From Episyrphus balteatus (lineage: Eukaryota; Arthropoda; Insecta; Diptera; Syrphidae), in NCBI RefSeq assembly GCF_945859705.1, contig NC_079136.1, positions 45,853,181 through 45,917,180 of the forward strand: a stretch of 64,000 nucleotides of DNA, in the 5' to 3' direction. Positions 32,851 through 44,755 of the stretch are shown here, piece by piece (the first letter of the stretch is position 1; each line of letters opens with the position of its first letter). The position numbers and the translations under genes are program-made. The notes below the pieces were generated by a model that saw nothing but the letters and a program-made list of their open reading frames with translations, was not told the DNA's origin and did not search any database.

Positions 32851-35800
32851 TCAAGACTACAACAAGGTTTTTGTATAAAGTTAAGTTTTTCGTTTAAATC
32901 TGTTGTTATTTATGAGAAAGTTAAAAATCAATAGGCCAACATTTGAAAAAATGTATCAGCAGAAAATGACTGGACTGAAATGGGAAAATTTAGGATTATT
33001 GATATACAAAAAGTAGAAAAATTGATTAGATATTTAAATTATTCTAAACTCTTAATTAATTTAAAGGCTTGAAAAATTTTATAAGACTAATGTGCTAAGA
33101 TTTTTTGAAATAAATAAATTTTATCTTAAGAAAATAAATGAAATTTGATAAATTTTGTTCAAAAACAATGTTTAGAAAACATGACCTAATTTTCAGTTGA
33201 TATTTGAAAATGTCAACACACAATTTTTCTGGTTGAAAATTTTCCTTTTGTAAAAAAATAAGCTGCTGTCAAAAACTGAAACAACCAAAAAAACGATTTT
33301 CTTGGACCAAATTTTTTGTGCCAGAAATTCACATCATTAAAAGTTTTGAGTAAGTAATAAAATTTTACAAAATTTGAATTTTTTGTTAATTATTCTTTAC
33401 CTCAATTAATTGCAAAAAATTTAGCATCATCGATTTTGTTTACCCATAAAAAAAAAAGAAAAAAAGACATTAAGGCCAATTGAACATATTATACCGTTAA
33501 TAGCAGTTTTGGTTACTAACCTACTTAACTCAAGAACTTCAAAAATACGTTTTTCACAATGTTTTCCACTTTGAAATTGATTTGAGGCATATAATTAAAC
33601 TAGAAAATGTTATATTTTAAAAAAATATTTATTTTTAAATCTAACAATACATTTTTTTTAACTTAACCAAACGTTGAAGAACTAATATTTGTTTTTAAAG
33701 AAAATATTCGCGTTTTTTTATTTAAATCGCAACAACTTGCCACCAACGTTGTTCATTGTTTTTCAAATTCTGCAACATGGGATCAAGATATGTTGGGTAA
33801 AAATTGCAAGAAAAATGATTAAACTCAATTAAAATTTTTCTATTTTTAGTTCTCAAAATTGTATTTCTATTTCAGCATCTTTGCATCTACAAACATCAAT
33901 AAATCCAAGTCCTACCTCCTACATGTCCTTGACAATGAAAAACATCAGATACCTATACCTATTTTCAAAATATCCTATCTCTTTGAATTAACAATGATCT
34001 TACCGTCATTGTTCTTAGAGATATGTCGCATGAAAAAGTCACGTTAACATCAATCATATTCCAAAATATATATTCTCCACACAAAATTCAAGCCATCAAT
34101 CAAAAGGTCATCAGGGAAATAACATTGAAAATGCTTAAATAAACCAACAAATCAATATCAGAAAACAACCACAAAACTGACTTCCAATTCATGTTTTCGG
34201 TAGATAGGTATATAAAAGTTGGCATTCATATCAACGTGTTTAAGGACATTCTTGATTTATTTTCTTGTTTTTTTTTTTTCATACCAATACAAACTGATAT
34301 GACTTAATAATTCATACGTCCCACATAAATACACTTATCTATGTATGTTGAAGGAATTATTATTTCATTGCCTCAAAACAAAATATCCTTTTCGTTAGGT
34401 ATGGAGGAGAACTGATTTCAATCAAAAAATAACAACAAAAAAAAAAAATAAATAAAAACATAAACAAAAAAAAAAGTGAGAAAAGTCCTTGAGAGATAAA
34501 CGAACGAAAAATACCACTAATAACTCACTTACAGATATAAATTGCTGCTTTTGAAATTTTCTTTCCAATTTCTTATGCAACCGCCAACAGAACATAAAAT
34601 TAAGGAACGAAGAAGCGAGTGAGAGCAGAAAAAAAAACAAAATCATTCAAATTGATTTAAACCCGTAGGCAAAGTGTGCGCGTAATGTGTCGGCAGGTAA
34701 TATGTACATATATTCCACCAATAACCTTAGATGAGCCAATTTGTATCCTTCCAACAACACGGACGTGTTTTTTTACTCGATTTTCGTATCTAATACCTTA
34801 ACTCCAAATCATCCTTTATACGCGTATACTTTTACATATTTGTATGTAAGGAAATTCAAAGGCATTTGGATATGGATGTTAGGTTTTGTTTTTGGCTTTT
34901 TTTTTTATTTCTACGGACCGATAAGATTTTCAGCCTTTTATTGTTTTACATCTTTTTTTTATCGAGGCAAAACCAAGAGGACGACAAAAACACTGTCGAT
35001 GGCACTATACCGCAGAATCAGTTACAGTGGGTTCGAAGTGGAATGAAATTATTAAAAATGTTTTTTTTTTTCTTAAATCAAAAACAAGAGTTTTGTTCTA
35101 GGTAAATATTAAAGTTTGGTTTCCATAAGTCGCTCTTAGTATACCTAACAAATTTGATTTTATTCGTTAGAGCCGTTTTAAGAAAATTTTAGTACCTACA
35201 TGGAAATTTTTTTATTGGAGGTATGTGTTATAAAGGAGATATTGATCAATGCACAGAAAAGAAATCATTTTCACCCATTTCAAAGTTTAAGTCCATTTTG
35301 GGTGTCTTAAATTTGTAGATAAGAGATAACCTTTCAAAAAATTTTAACATTTTACCTGGAATGGCCGAAATCAATTCAAATTTTAACACATCCTCACATT
35401 GTTTCTGATTGGATGTTACATTTTTTATCTTCGAACAGAGACGGATTACGAGACGGAATTTCGGGACAAAATCAGGACATTTTATAAATCAGGGCAGACA
35501 TCGGGACAGAATGTTGGGACTTTCCTACCAAAATCGGGACGTCTGGTAGCCTTTTATGAAACCTGAGGGAGTTCTAGATATTTCACCCTACAGAAAAAAA
35601 AAATGAAAATAAAAGGGTTTGAAAAAGAATTTTATATCACATGTGGCTCAAAATTGAATTATTGGTCACCTATTATTAAAAAAAAAAAAAAAAAACAAAA
35701 CTTTTCTTACCGACAACAATCAGCGAGAGGAATAATTTACTAGGCTCAAATCTCAAGAGCCATTTAAAAAAAATGATAATAAATATTTTTGATTTTGAAA

Positions 35801-36560
35801 AAAAAATATATTTTTTTTGTCTTTTTCAAAAATTGAAAAAAAAAAAATATTTTAGTACAAACGTTTTTCAAACGTGTCTTTTTCAATTTGAAAAGCCATT
35901 ATTTACGAAAAATAATTATGGACACTTTTATTGGCCCAGTTACAACAAATCAAAACTGGTTCACTTGAAAATAGGCAATCTACCTGAATATTCTTGTCAA
36001 ATTCATTACACGTTTAAGTAAAGTAACTTTCAAGATTTAAGACTGATAGAATTGGTTTGTTTCAAGGCTTAAATTCTCTAAACTTTTTCAAAAGCAAGAA
36101 ATTTCTTATAGTCCGTGAAATTATATTGACTGTCTTAAGAGGCCTCTGAACAAATTTTAAAGGATTGGAGTATATTATTATTCTTTAACTTCATAGTAGT
36201 TTTCAAAATTTGTATTTTTCATGATGACAAAAATGATCTCATAAAATAATTTCCTAATAAAAACTAGAGCGAAAAGCAGCATATTGTTAAAAATAACTCT
36301 TTTTTAAGCCTTCTTTGAATATCTTTTTTGTAAGTTTTTATTTTTATCCTAATGCCATCACGGTCACAAACGATGTTTTATTTTTACAAAATTCAAACAT
36401 ATTGTTGCGAGTAGGGGTGATTTTTAGTATTTTTACTTTTTTAAGTTCGGTTTGGAGGCATCTTATCATTTTGAAAAATAGTTAACAGCATACTGCTTGA
36501 ACTTAATTTTGATCCTCTTGAATGTAATGGTGATAACATGACAAGGATATTAAACATTCC
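32851..36560. other. Unassigned AT-rich DNA
   Basis: No gene recognised. ORFs are short and start in low-complexity sequence (for example 34741-35046). It holds A-runs near 34437 and 35678 and GGGAC-rich sequence at about 35450-35545 that ends CGGGACGTCTGGTAGCC and resembles an eroded transposon end. Confidence 0.5.
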
Positions 36561-36599
36561 TTTTTAAATGCTATACAAGGTTTAAAATACCTATACTTT

Positions 36600-37225
36600 C
36601 CTATCAAATTGGAATTCTGTACGTCCATCTGTACACATTTCCACAGCCTAAACGCGTGAATGGATTTTCTTCAAATTTGGTACAGATGATTTTTATAGAA
36701 TTCTGAAAGTTGGTTTTTTTTTGTTTTCTTATATCTTACTTAGAAAGTGTTATACCAAATAACTCGAAAACGATTTTGATATAAAATTTGTGTATAATTT
36801 TACAAACAAGACCCAACATTTGATTTGAAAAAAATATTTTTTGGAAGGTATAACTAACGGTACCTGCCATAGAACCGTTTTTTTTTTTCAAAATATCTCC
36901 TACAAGACTTACCCGATTTCAACGAAATTTATACAAAAGCGTTTAATTAACCGTGTCCGTAATATTAAAATTTTAGAAAATTTACAAAAAACGCGAAAAC
37001 GGGTTTTTGAAATGTTTCGGAATTTTGTTTTTACATAAGTGTAAATTAATTATTTCTTCAAAATAGAGTACCAACTTTTTTTTTAAATGTTAGAAAATTT
37101 GAATATATGTATGTATAAAACATTATTTTTTTAAAAAACGGCTCTAAGGATTTTCAAATTTTTTTTGATAAAATCTACTTTTACCATGAGAGCAAGTACG
37201 TGCTACCCCAGTCGTGGATTTTCTT
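36600..37225. mobile_element. Helentron/DINE-like repeat, copy A (partial)
   Basis: Begins with CTGTACGTCCATCTGTAC, then CAGCCTAAACG and TTCAAATTTGGTACAGAT. It ends GAGAGCAAGTACGTGC-taccccagtcgtg. The same order of motifs occurs at 44035-44750. The GTCY-rich start and conserved 3' end recall Helentron-associated (DINE/HINE) fly repeats; that class is an inference. The 5' end of this copy is not found. Confidence 0.45.
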
Positions 37226-39232
37226 TTCTTTTGGTTTTTCTTTTATTTTTTTTAGCTTTAATTGGGATATCAACACATAACAGAACATGCTTATATGAAT
37301 TTTTTAATGATAAAACGACGACGGCGTAATTTTGGATGGTCGCCAAACAATTTTTTTTTTGTTTTTCTTTATTGACTCGCTACAGGTCCCTTTTTTTCTA
37401 GAACAAAAACAAAATTTTTCTTTAAAGAAAACGTCGAAACTCAGTGAAGTACCTACGAGGATTTTTTTTTAATTTATTGATTTAAAAAGGAATGGCATTA
37501 GCTTGAAAAAATTTCATTTTTTGAAAAAAATTCGTTGAAAAGAGCCATAAGATCGATAAATAATTATATTATATGAGCCGTTGTATTTGTATATCCATTG
37601 ATGAGAAAAATTTGCATTTTAAATTTTTTTAAATATAGCTAAATGTTAGGGAATTCAGATGATGAATTTTAGATTATTAAAATAATGTCAAATTAAAAAA
37701 AAAACAACATAATTTAAGTCCATATTCTTTTTTAAATTGGATTTTTTTAGTGGTAAAAGTATTGAAAAACCACTTATTTTTATGACGAAAATATTTTTTG
37801 ATGAAAATATCTTTCTTAATTGATCATTAATTCATATTTTTCCAAAAGTGGACTTAAACTATTTAAAAAAAAACTGCTCATATCAAAAAAATCCTACGTT
37901 CTTCATTGCAGAATAGTATTGTTAAGCTACACAATGTTAAAAAAGAGGTTGTCCGATTTACGGACGATGATTTTACGTGATAACGTCGTCAGAAAACAGA
38001 TTGTGTGCTTTATTTGTTTAAAATGAGTCAATTGAACCGTTTACTTATTTCAAACAATCATAATGTACCATTTTTAAATTTTTACAATGCGTAAAAAGTT
38101 TAAAAATAATTTATGGAAAACAATCATTTTCATCAAAAAAAAGCGAAAAAAACATTTATTTTTATGTTCTTAGGCTATGGAATCAATTTTTTTGTTTGAC
38201 AACCTATAAAAAATATATACCATGTGAAAGCTTATTATTTCACCTTTCATATGACGTATCAATCTCATTTCAAAGATGCCTACAAGGGAAGTTAGAATTT
38301 TTTAAAGTCAACCATGTATCAGGATGCTCATAAAAGTTTAATAAAATTTCGAAGTAATGGTCTATCACTACTCCATATACTTTATTCCTGTATCTATTAA
38401 AGAAAAAAAGATAAAAATAAAAAACGATTAAAATCGGTTAAAAACGGTCAAAAAACGTGTTTTTTAAAAAATTGTTTCTTCCGTTATTCAGTCAAAACTC
38501 ACTAAACAATTCCAAGTTTTTGCACATGTATGCATAAGGCCAAAACCTATAAGTTTGAGATTTTTTGAACGCTCAAAAAAAAAAAGCTAAAAATCAAAAA
38601 TTACCCGAAAATACAACTAAAAAACAAGGTGCTTTTCAAAAATTCATATTTCGAAACGCAGAGTGTTGGAAAAAATTCCGTATCAGACACCTAATTTTTT
38701 TTCCCTTATCTTTTACCTGGCACCTTTAGAATTTTCAAAAAAAAAATTTCCTTCACCCAAAATCATCATTTTGTCATAGTACCAACACGTGTTCAACGTT
38801 CAAACAAAATGCAATAGCTAAGTTTCAAATTTTTTTTAGAATTTTTTCTTAAATGCAGTTATTCTTAAATTAATCTCATCTATCTATAGCAAAAAAATCA
38901 ATTCTCTACAACTTCGCGTTTAGTTTTTAGCCCAAATTTTATCTTTCCGTTTAACCCCTGTTTACCATATTAAATGACGGAATTTTTAAAAATCCTTTAT
39001 TTGAATTAAGCTTTAGGTTATTATCTTTCAAATAAGCTATAGAAGATAGTTTATTTTTAATATTGAATTGAAATTTTTTGCCGCACTGCGAAAGTGCGAG
39101 AGTGTAGCGTTAGAAAATGGCGTCACTTTTTTGTGGTGGCTGTCATGGTTCATCGATTTATAAGACGTTATCACGTCAAAAAAGTTATTCAATTTCGACT
39201 TTTTGTTTGTCATTGTTTGTTATTAGAATTGT
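37226..39232. other. Unassigned AT-rich DNA
   Basis: No ORF beyond 70 codons. GTGATAACGTC near 37978 and its complement GACGTTATCAC near 39165 are the only inverted match noticed, possibly the ends of an old element. Confidence 0.45.
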
Positions 39233-39240
39233 CAAAGAAG

Positions 39241-40198
39241 CAGGGGCGTACACTCCCTTGGGGCAAGCGGGGCGGTGCCCCGGGGCCCCCGACTGACCCG
39301 AGGGCCCCCACTGGAGACAATGCAGGGAAAAAAAACTGTTAGCATAAATTGAGTTACGAAGTAACCAGGGAGACAAATTATGTCATTCAGTGTAATGTAT
39401 AATTCATTGGTAGCCACACAATATATGTATATTGATTTTAAAAAAAGTTACCCCAGGGGCCCCAAAAAAAAATAAACTGCTTTTTTAAAAGAAAAAAACT
39501 ATAATTTTATCTTAGGGCCCCAAAAAAAATTACTTGAAAAATCTTTGCCACCACAAATAATACATTAGGGGCCCCAAAAAAGCAAAAAATATTATTTGAG
39601 GATCTTCAAAAGTGGTTCAAAACAATCAAATGGAAAATTAAATACAAATTCAGGGGCCCCAACATACATCAGGGCCCAAAGTAGAAACATTACGTTATTG
39701 ATGGCATTCCGAATATTACTTCAGAACAGAGGCCCAATACCTATTAATTCTTGGCTCCAAGAAAATTATATTATATTTTAGGGGCCTCTAAGCACTTAAT
39801 TTTGAGGCTCTAAAAATAATTTTTCAGGGGCCCCAAAATAAAAAAATTTATGTCTAATGATGGAAAATAAAATATGTATTTATTACTTCAGAAAAGAGGC
39901 CCCAAGAACTATCAATTCTAAGCTAAAAAAATTTTTATTTTAGGGGTCTCTAAATATTTAATTTTGGGGGCCCCTAGTACAAGAGTTAACTACTTTTATG
40001 AGAGCCATTTTAAGTAAGTATAGCAAAGTGCATTACGAACATATTAAAACATTAAAATAAATCAAAAATAAATAAGCCATACAAAAAAAACCTATGGCGT
40101 ATACGTAATTTTTTTTTAACTAAGGGGCCCCCAAATATCAAAGGGGCCCCAAAATTTCGTCTTACCCCGGGGCCCCGGCGACTCAACGTACGCCACTG
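39241..40198. mobile_element. 958-bp hAT element rich in GGGGCCCC
   Basis: The left end is CAGGGGCGTAC and the right end, reverse-complemented, CAGTGGCGTAC. A perfect 8-bp duplication CAAAGAAG lies at 39233-39240 and 40199-40206. The interior repeats GGGGCCCCAAAA about every 40-130 bp, roughly a dozen times. No transposase frame remains. The GGGGCCC motif is shared with the subterminal parts of the large hAT-like unit at 3590-17074, so the two may be relatives. Confidence 0.9.
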
Positions 40199-40206
40199 CA
40201 AAGAAG

Positions 40207-41260
40207 TTAAATCTTTGAATATAACAAGAAATCTTAAGTACGTATCTGTTTTTTTTTTTTTTTTGTAATTAATTTTTTGTAATTGAGATTTTTCCACATC
40301 TATGCCCCACTGTACCGCAACACCGTATGTGGTTCCTTCTTATATCCTAAGATAAAGGCCGAAAGTAGTGGATATTGCGTGTCTCGTGGTTGTGTATACA
40401 TACCACTCATTTCGTTAGTAATTCTATTTGGCTTATTTATTTATGATACAAAAGCACTTATCGCTGCAGGCTGGCAGATTGGTGGATATAACGATTTGGT
40501 GCGAGGAGAAGAACTTCAACTTCTCAACACCAACTCAGCCGTTGTCGGTCGACATCATATCAGACAACAATGGTAGTATGATGGCAATATGACAGGTCTC
40601 TCTGCTGCCTGCGTGTGATGGCGTAAGAGGTGACGGAACAGAAAATCAATTTAGTGTTTTTCGTTCACAAAAATACTATACTCGAACACCCCCATCAAAT
40701 CGAACTCCACTTACTTATTCGCTCATTTGGGTTCATATATACCCATCATACAAACTTGTGTATAAGCGTGTCCTTCGGGCAGATTTTTATATTATTTTGG
40801 CATAAAAAAAGCACTCATACAATTTTTTTATGTTTTTCGTTGTTTAGAGATTTTCATCGCATTACACTTTTTGTTGTAGAAGAGAAAAATAATAATAAAA
40901 AAACTTAATATAGTCTTGAGTTTTTTTTTTAGCTTCAGGCGCGCAAATCAAATTGGATTTGTACAAAATGAGTATAGAAGTTATTGAAAAGAAGCTAACT
41001 TATCAAAATGAAATGAAAAGTATTTTTTTTAACCAAGATTTGCCGGTTAAAAAGATGATGGGAAAAGGTAATTGTTTTTCAGAAGACTTGATTTGTTTCG
41101 AACATTTCAAGGTGACTGACTTTGGAAATTGTCTTAAAAGAAATCTTTTTTCAAGGCCAGAAGATAAGAAGAGAAACTTTAATTTTTACCTTTTCAAGTG
41201 GAATATAAAATAACCTTATTCGTTTTTAATATATCAAGTCACAAGAGCACTTAGTCCCGA
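40207..41260. other. Unassigned DNA with possible small exon
   Basis: Two ORFs stand out a little: 40283-40576 (97 codons, with a hydrophobic stretch VYIPLISLVILFGLFIY) and 40953-41213 (86 codons). The second follows a good splice-acceptor-like sequence, a T10 tract then AGCTTCAG, and its inner ATG at 40968 has context CAAAATGAG. Neither protein is recognised and there is no other support, so they are not called as genes. Confidence 0.35.
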
Positions 41261-41261
41261 G

Positions 41262-41810
41262 TAAAAATTGAATTCCGCAGCACCATCGCTGCACCACGTC
41301 CGCACTACTTTTTGACCGCCGCACTACCGCTGCACCACGTCCGCACCATTTCATTTTGAAAAATGAAAAAAAAAAATGAAACAAAAATTCACTGCACCAA
41401 CGCAGCACCATGACTGCACCACGTCCGCACCATTTAATTTTAAATGAAAAACAAAAAATACGTGCACCACAGCCGGAGCACGACTGCACCATGATCAAAA
41501 ATTCTATTCTCGTACTTATACAAATCTTTTAGTCGTCTTCAAAGTTATTTTGAATTTTCAAGTTCGTACAAACATGACATGGTGGCCGAGTGGTTAAGGC
41601 GTTGTACATTTTAATTGAATGTGCTCTGGATACTCGGGTTCGAATCTCCTTCTCGCCTGTATTTTTTGTTTTTTTTATTTTTTAATAATCCTAAATTATG
41701 TATCATGGTGCAGTGAATTTTTCTTACAAAATGAAATGGGGCGGACGTGGTGCAGTCGTGGTACGGCGATGGTGCGCTGTGGTGCAGCGGTCAAAAATTA
41801 AATGCTCCGG
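41262..41810. repeat. Inverted GC-rich repeats around a tRNA-like core
   Basis: Left block 41270-41490 repeats CTGCACCACGTCCGCAC three to four times. Right block 41705-41800 carries the complement (GCGGACGTGGTGCAG and derivatives). Between them lies the tRNA-like sequence. The whole looks like a composite or foldback short element. Confidence 0.7.
41576..41658 (+). pseudogene. tRNA-Ser/Leu-like sequence, degenerate
   Basis: Pol III box A TGGCCGAGTGG (41583-41593) and box B GTTCGAATC (41638-41646) match consensus. The length and variable arm suit a class II tRNA (Ser or Leu). The acceptor stem (GACATGG with TCTCGCC) and T stem pair poorly, and the anticodon arm is displaced (ACATT-TTAATTG-AATGT). 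It is therefore likely a tRNA pseudogene or the head of a tRNA-derived SINE. Confidence 0.5.
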
Positions 41811-42977
41811 CTTCTTTTTTTGCAACAAAACTAATTGTTCATTTCCACCACACTCTAAATAAGAACCTACCAGTCTACTCAACTAAACTCAAAGTCAATC
41901 TTTCTCATTAAAGTTCAACTGTCTAATTCTTTTACAAATTAACCTACCACTTTACCCACTTTACTTCTTCCAAACAGGCGGCATCCCAAATTTTAATAAC
42001 GATAAAAGAAAATAGCTCACTTCTTATTGTATTCTTGTTTTTGAGTGTACGTAATGTTTATAAATACTGTTTCAAAAAAAAGGAAACAAAACAAATAAAA
42101 ATAATAAAAAAAAGGGTTTTTCTGTATTCTGTTCTGTTCTTCTATATAAGACTCATGTTGTGATCTTATTCGGCATTTTGTGGGCTGTCAGTGAAGTGCG
42201 GTTCATTTTCATCACTTTCTAGCGGAAAGCCGAAAAGTCAACCGGAAATTTCAAATTGGCTAGGATTTGTATAAAATGTTGTTTGCTTTGGTTGGTTTAT
42301 TTCTTTTGTTCTTTTGATTTTTGTTGTGTTTTTTTTTTTGCTCTCCCCTTTCATTTTGACTGAGGGTTATTTATTCTGTTTTTTGTTTTTTAAACCAATT
42401 TACAGTAAATGTTCCACAAAATTGTTAAACGAGCAATTCAGCAAAAGCTGCGGGTTGTTCTTTTTTCAAATACTTTTTTCTCTTTTTCCGCAATTTGTTT
42501 TATTTATGGAAAGACGATGTAAATAGGGGTACTCTCTTTTTCAAGTAGTAGTGTGAAATATGGAAAGACAAGAACACTGTAATTGTTTGTTATTTTTAAA
42601 AAGTACTAAATGTAATTTTTTTATTGTAAAACTAATTGCTATAATTAACTAAACAAAAACTTTTTTTTCTTTATCTTTTCAGGTGAGTTATCCAAAATCG
42701 ATTTGAATTTTTACTTAGTAATCAATTTTTAAACTGCTGTAAGTATGATAATTATTTTTTTATTCTTTCATCTAAAATCTGATGAGCTAAGATAACTAAT
42801 ATGGGTTAAATGATTTTTTATATCATCAAATGAGAAACTTCAAATTTTATGAATACTGAGCAATATGTAAGGAGTTTCAAGGTTGAAATCAAGTAACATA
42901 AGTGGCAGAAGGTAAATCAGATTACTCAAATATACAACAAAGAAAGGCAGATAAAATTTAACAGAAACCAATATTTG
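41811..42977. other. Unassigned DNA with promoter and splice-like motifs
   Basis: TATATAAG at 42143-42150 is followed 32 bases later by a weak initiator (CATTTT) and by TCAGTG at 42188-42193. The candidate recursive splice site is at 42682/42683. No protein-coding ORF of note. Confidence 0.35.
42661..42688 (+). promoter_or_regulatory. Candidate recursive splice (ratchet) site
   Basis: A pyrimidine tract (TTTTTTTTCTTTATCTTTT) ends in CAG directly joined to GTGAGT, so an acceptor abuts a donor with no exon between. Such zero-length exons mark recursive splicing in long fly introns. If real, the window lies in a long plus-strand intron. Confidence 0.45.
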
Positions 42978-42980
42978 AAT

Positions 42981-43286
42981 TAGTGATGGGAACTATCGAA
43001 TAAAAGCTATCAAACTATCGATAGTTGCAAAATATTCATTCATTCGATAATTTTAAATCATTCATTCATTCATTTAGTTACTATTTTCATTCGAATAGTG
43101 TTTTTATTCGATAGTTTAGTTACTATTTTCATTCGATAGTTTAGTTACTATTTTCATTCAAATATGTAGTTAATTTGTATTCGATACTTTTTACTCGAAT
43201 GAATAAATGAATGAACTATTCGATAGTTCCAATCAATCAGTTACTAACTATCGATAGTACAAATCATTCGATAGTTCCCATCACTA
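42981..43286. mobile_element. ~300-bp MITE with ATCGATAGT motifs
   Basis: The ends are inverted TAGTGATGGGAACTATCGA (left 42981; complement ending 43286). The inside is repeats of ATTCGATAGT and TTCATTCATT with TTAGTTACTATTTTCATTCG three times. No clear target duplication. The TAGTGATGGG terminus is hAT-like. Confidence 0.75.
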
Positions 43287-43289
43287 ACT

Positions 43290-44034
43290 TAAATTTGAAT
43301 TGAATCTTTTTATTTGAACTCTCAAAGATCTTGAAAAAATTGTTGAGTAGAAATTTAATGTTTTTAAATTTCGTGTACGTATAGCGAGACAAATTGTTTC
43401 AAATGTTATAGCTTTCATTATTTCGTTTTAAAGTTAATTTTAAATACTTTATTTATTTGTGACCTTTTTATTGAAATATATAGTTTTTTGTAGAGATAAA
43501 CAACCCCAAGTCCCCAAAACGTAGAAAATAAAATAAAAACAAATTCACCAAAGGCCTGCAAAAAATTATTTAAATTTTAAATTAAAATTAAAAAATTTAT
43601 TAAAATCTTAAGGAGATTTGAAATTTTTAAATATATTTTGCACACTGAAGGTAAACCATTAATTTTCGCAAAATTTTTACGGTCAAAATAAAACGAGTTT
43701 TTCTTTCAACTTTTTCATGGGGCGACCAACTAACTCCTATATTTTTGAGCCGATCGGGCTGTGTAGCTCCAGTGAAGTTCGTAGAATTTTTTGATTTATT
43801 AAAATTTAAAGATTTTGAGGACATTTTTTTTGACTATTTTTTGCCGACAAAATAAATTTTGCTTTTAAAAAATAATTTATCAATGATTAAACAAAACACC
43901 TTGACATTTGTTTATTCTTCAGTTAAACTTCGTAGTGAAAACTACATTAAAGGACAATGTTTAAATATATTGTTGTTCTATATCTTAACTAGATATATCC
44001 TAACTAGATGTTCTATTTTTCAAGCAAGAGCTTT
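43290..44034. other. Unassigned AT-rich DNA
   Basis: Nothing recognised beyond low-complexity AT sequence and short ORFs. Confidence 0.5.
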
Positions 44035-44755
44035 TTACTTGCTCTATAGGGCCAGTATTGGTTTCGTGTCAAAAAAAATTTCTAGGTTTTAATCAAAACT
44101 AACATTACGAATTACGATAATCCAAAAAAGTGGGTTTCGTCATGGAGTCCGTCGGTCTGTGCGTCGGTGCGTCCGTGCGTCCATCTGTACAAGTAGCTGC
44201 AGCCTAAACGGCTCGGTAGATTTTCATGAAATTTGGAACCGATAGTTTTTTCGTAATTTCCAAGGTTTTTGTTTTTGTTTCTTAATATCTCGCCTAAAAC
44301 GTATACCTCCCATACAAACTTTTCGAGGTATTGCAATTTTCTCGAGAACGGCTTTAACGATTTCCGTTAAATTTGGTGTTCGTTACAGTTTTAGTGATTC
44401 TAACAAAACTGCGTTTTTAGTTTTTCACATAAATTACAGAGACCGGAAATATGGTGTTGCCGTTTTCTGCCAAATTGATATATTTTTTAGTTAATGTCGT
44501 ATATTTCATCAAAGGCTTATCCAATTTCATTTAAAATTTGAAGACAGATATTTCTTGTCATTTTGAAGTGTAAAACGTAAAAAAAAAAATTTTAAAAGTT
44601 TTTGAAAAAAAAAAATTTAGGTATGTAAATGGAATTTTTTTACTTTTATTTTTTTTTTTTCAAAATTTAACGAAAGTCTTTAATTTGCAATAGTTATTCA
44701 AGATATAGATACTTTGAACTACAAGAGCAAGTACGTGCAGCCCCAGTCGTGCATT
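44035..44755. mobile_element. Helentron/DINE-like repeat, copy B
   Basis: Near the left end, ACTTGCTCTATAGGGCC (about 44037) pairs with AGAGCAAGTACGTGC near the right end (44724), an inverted subterminal repeat. A GTCY-type microsatellite (GTCCGTCGGTCTGTGCGTC) at about 44145-44185 is followed by CAGCCTAAACGGCTCGG. It shares start and end motifs with 36600-37225. The layout fits Helentron-associated non-autonomous elements. Confidence 0.55.

Noticed and set aside
35450..35560. GGGAC-repeat segment as a hAT end
   Set aside because: Only one end-like sequence (GGGACGTCTGGTAGCC) is visible, with no partner or duplication.
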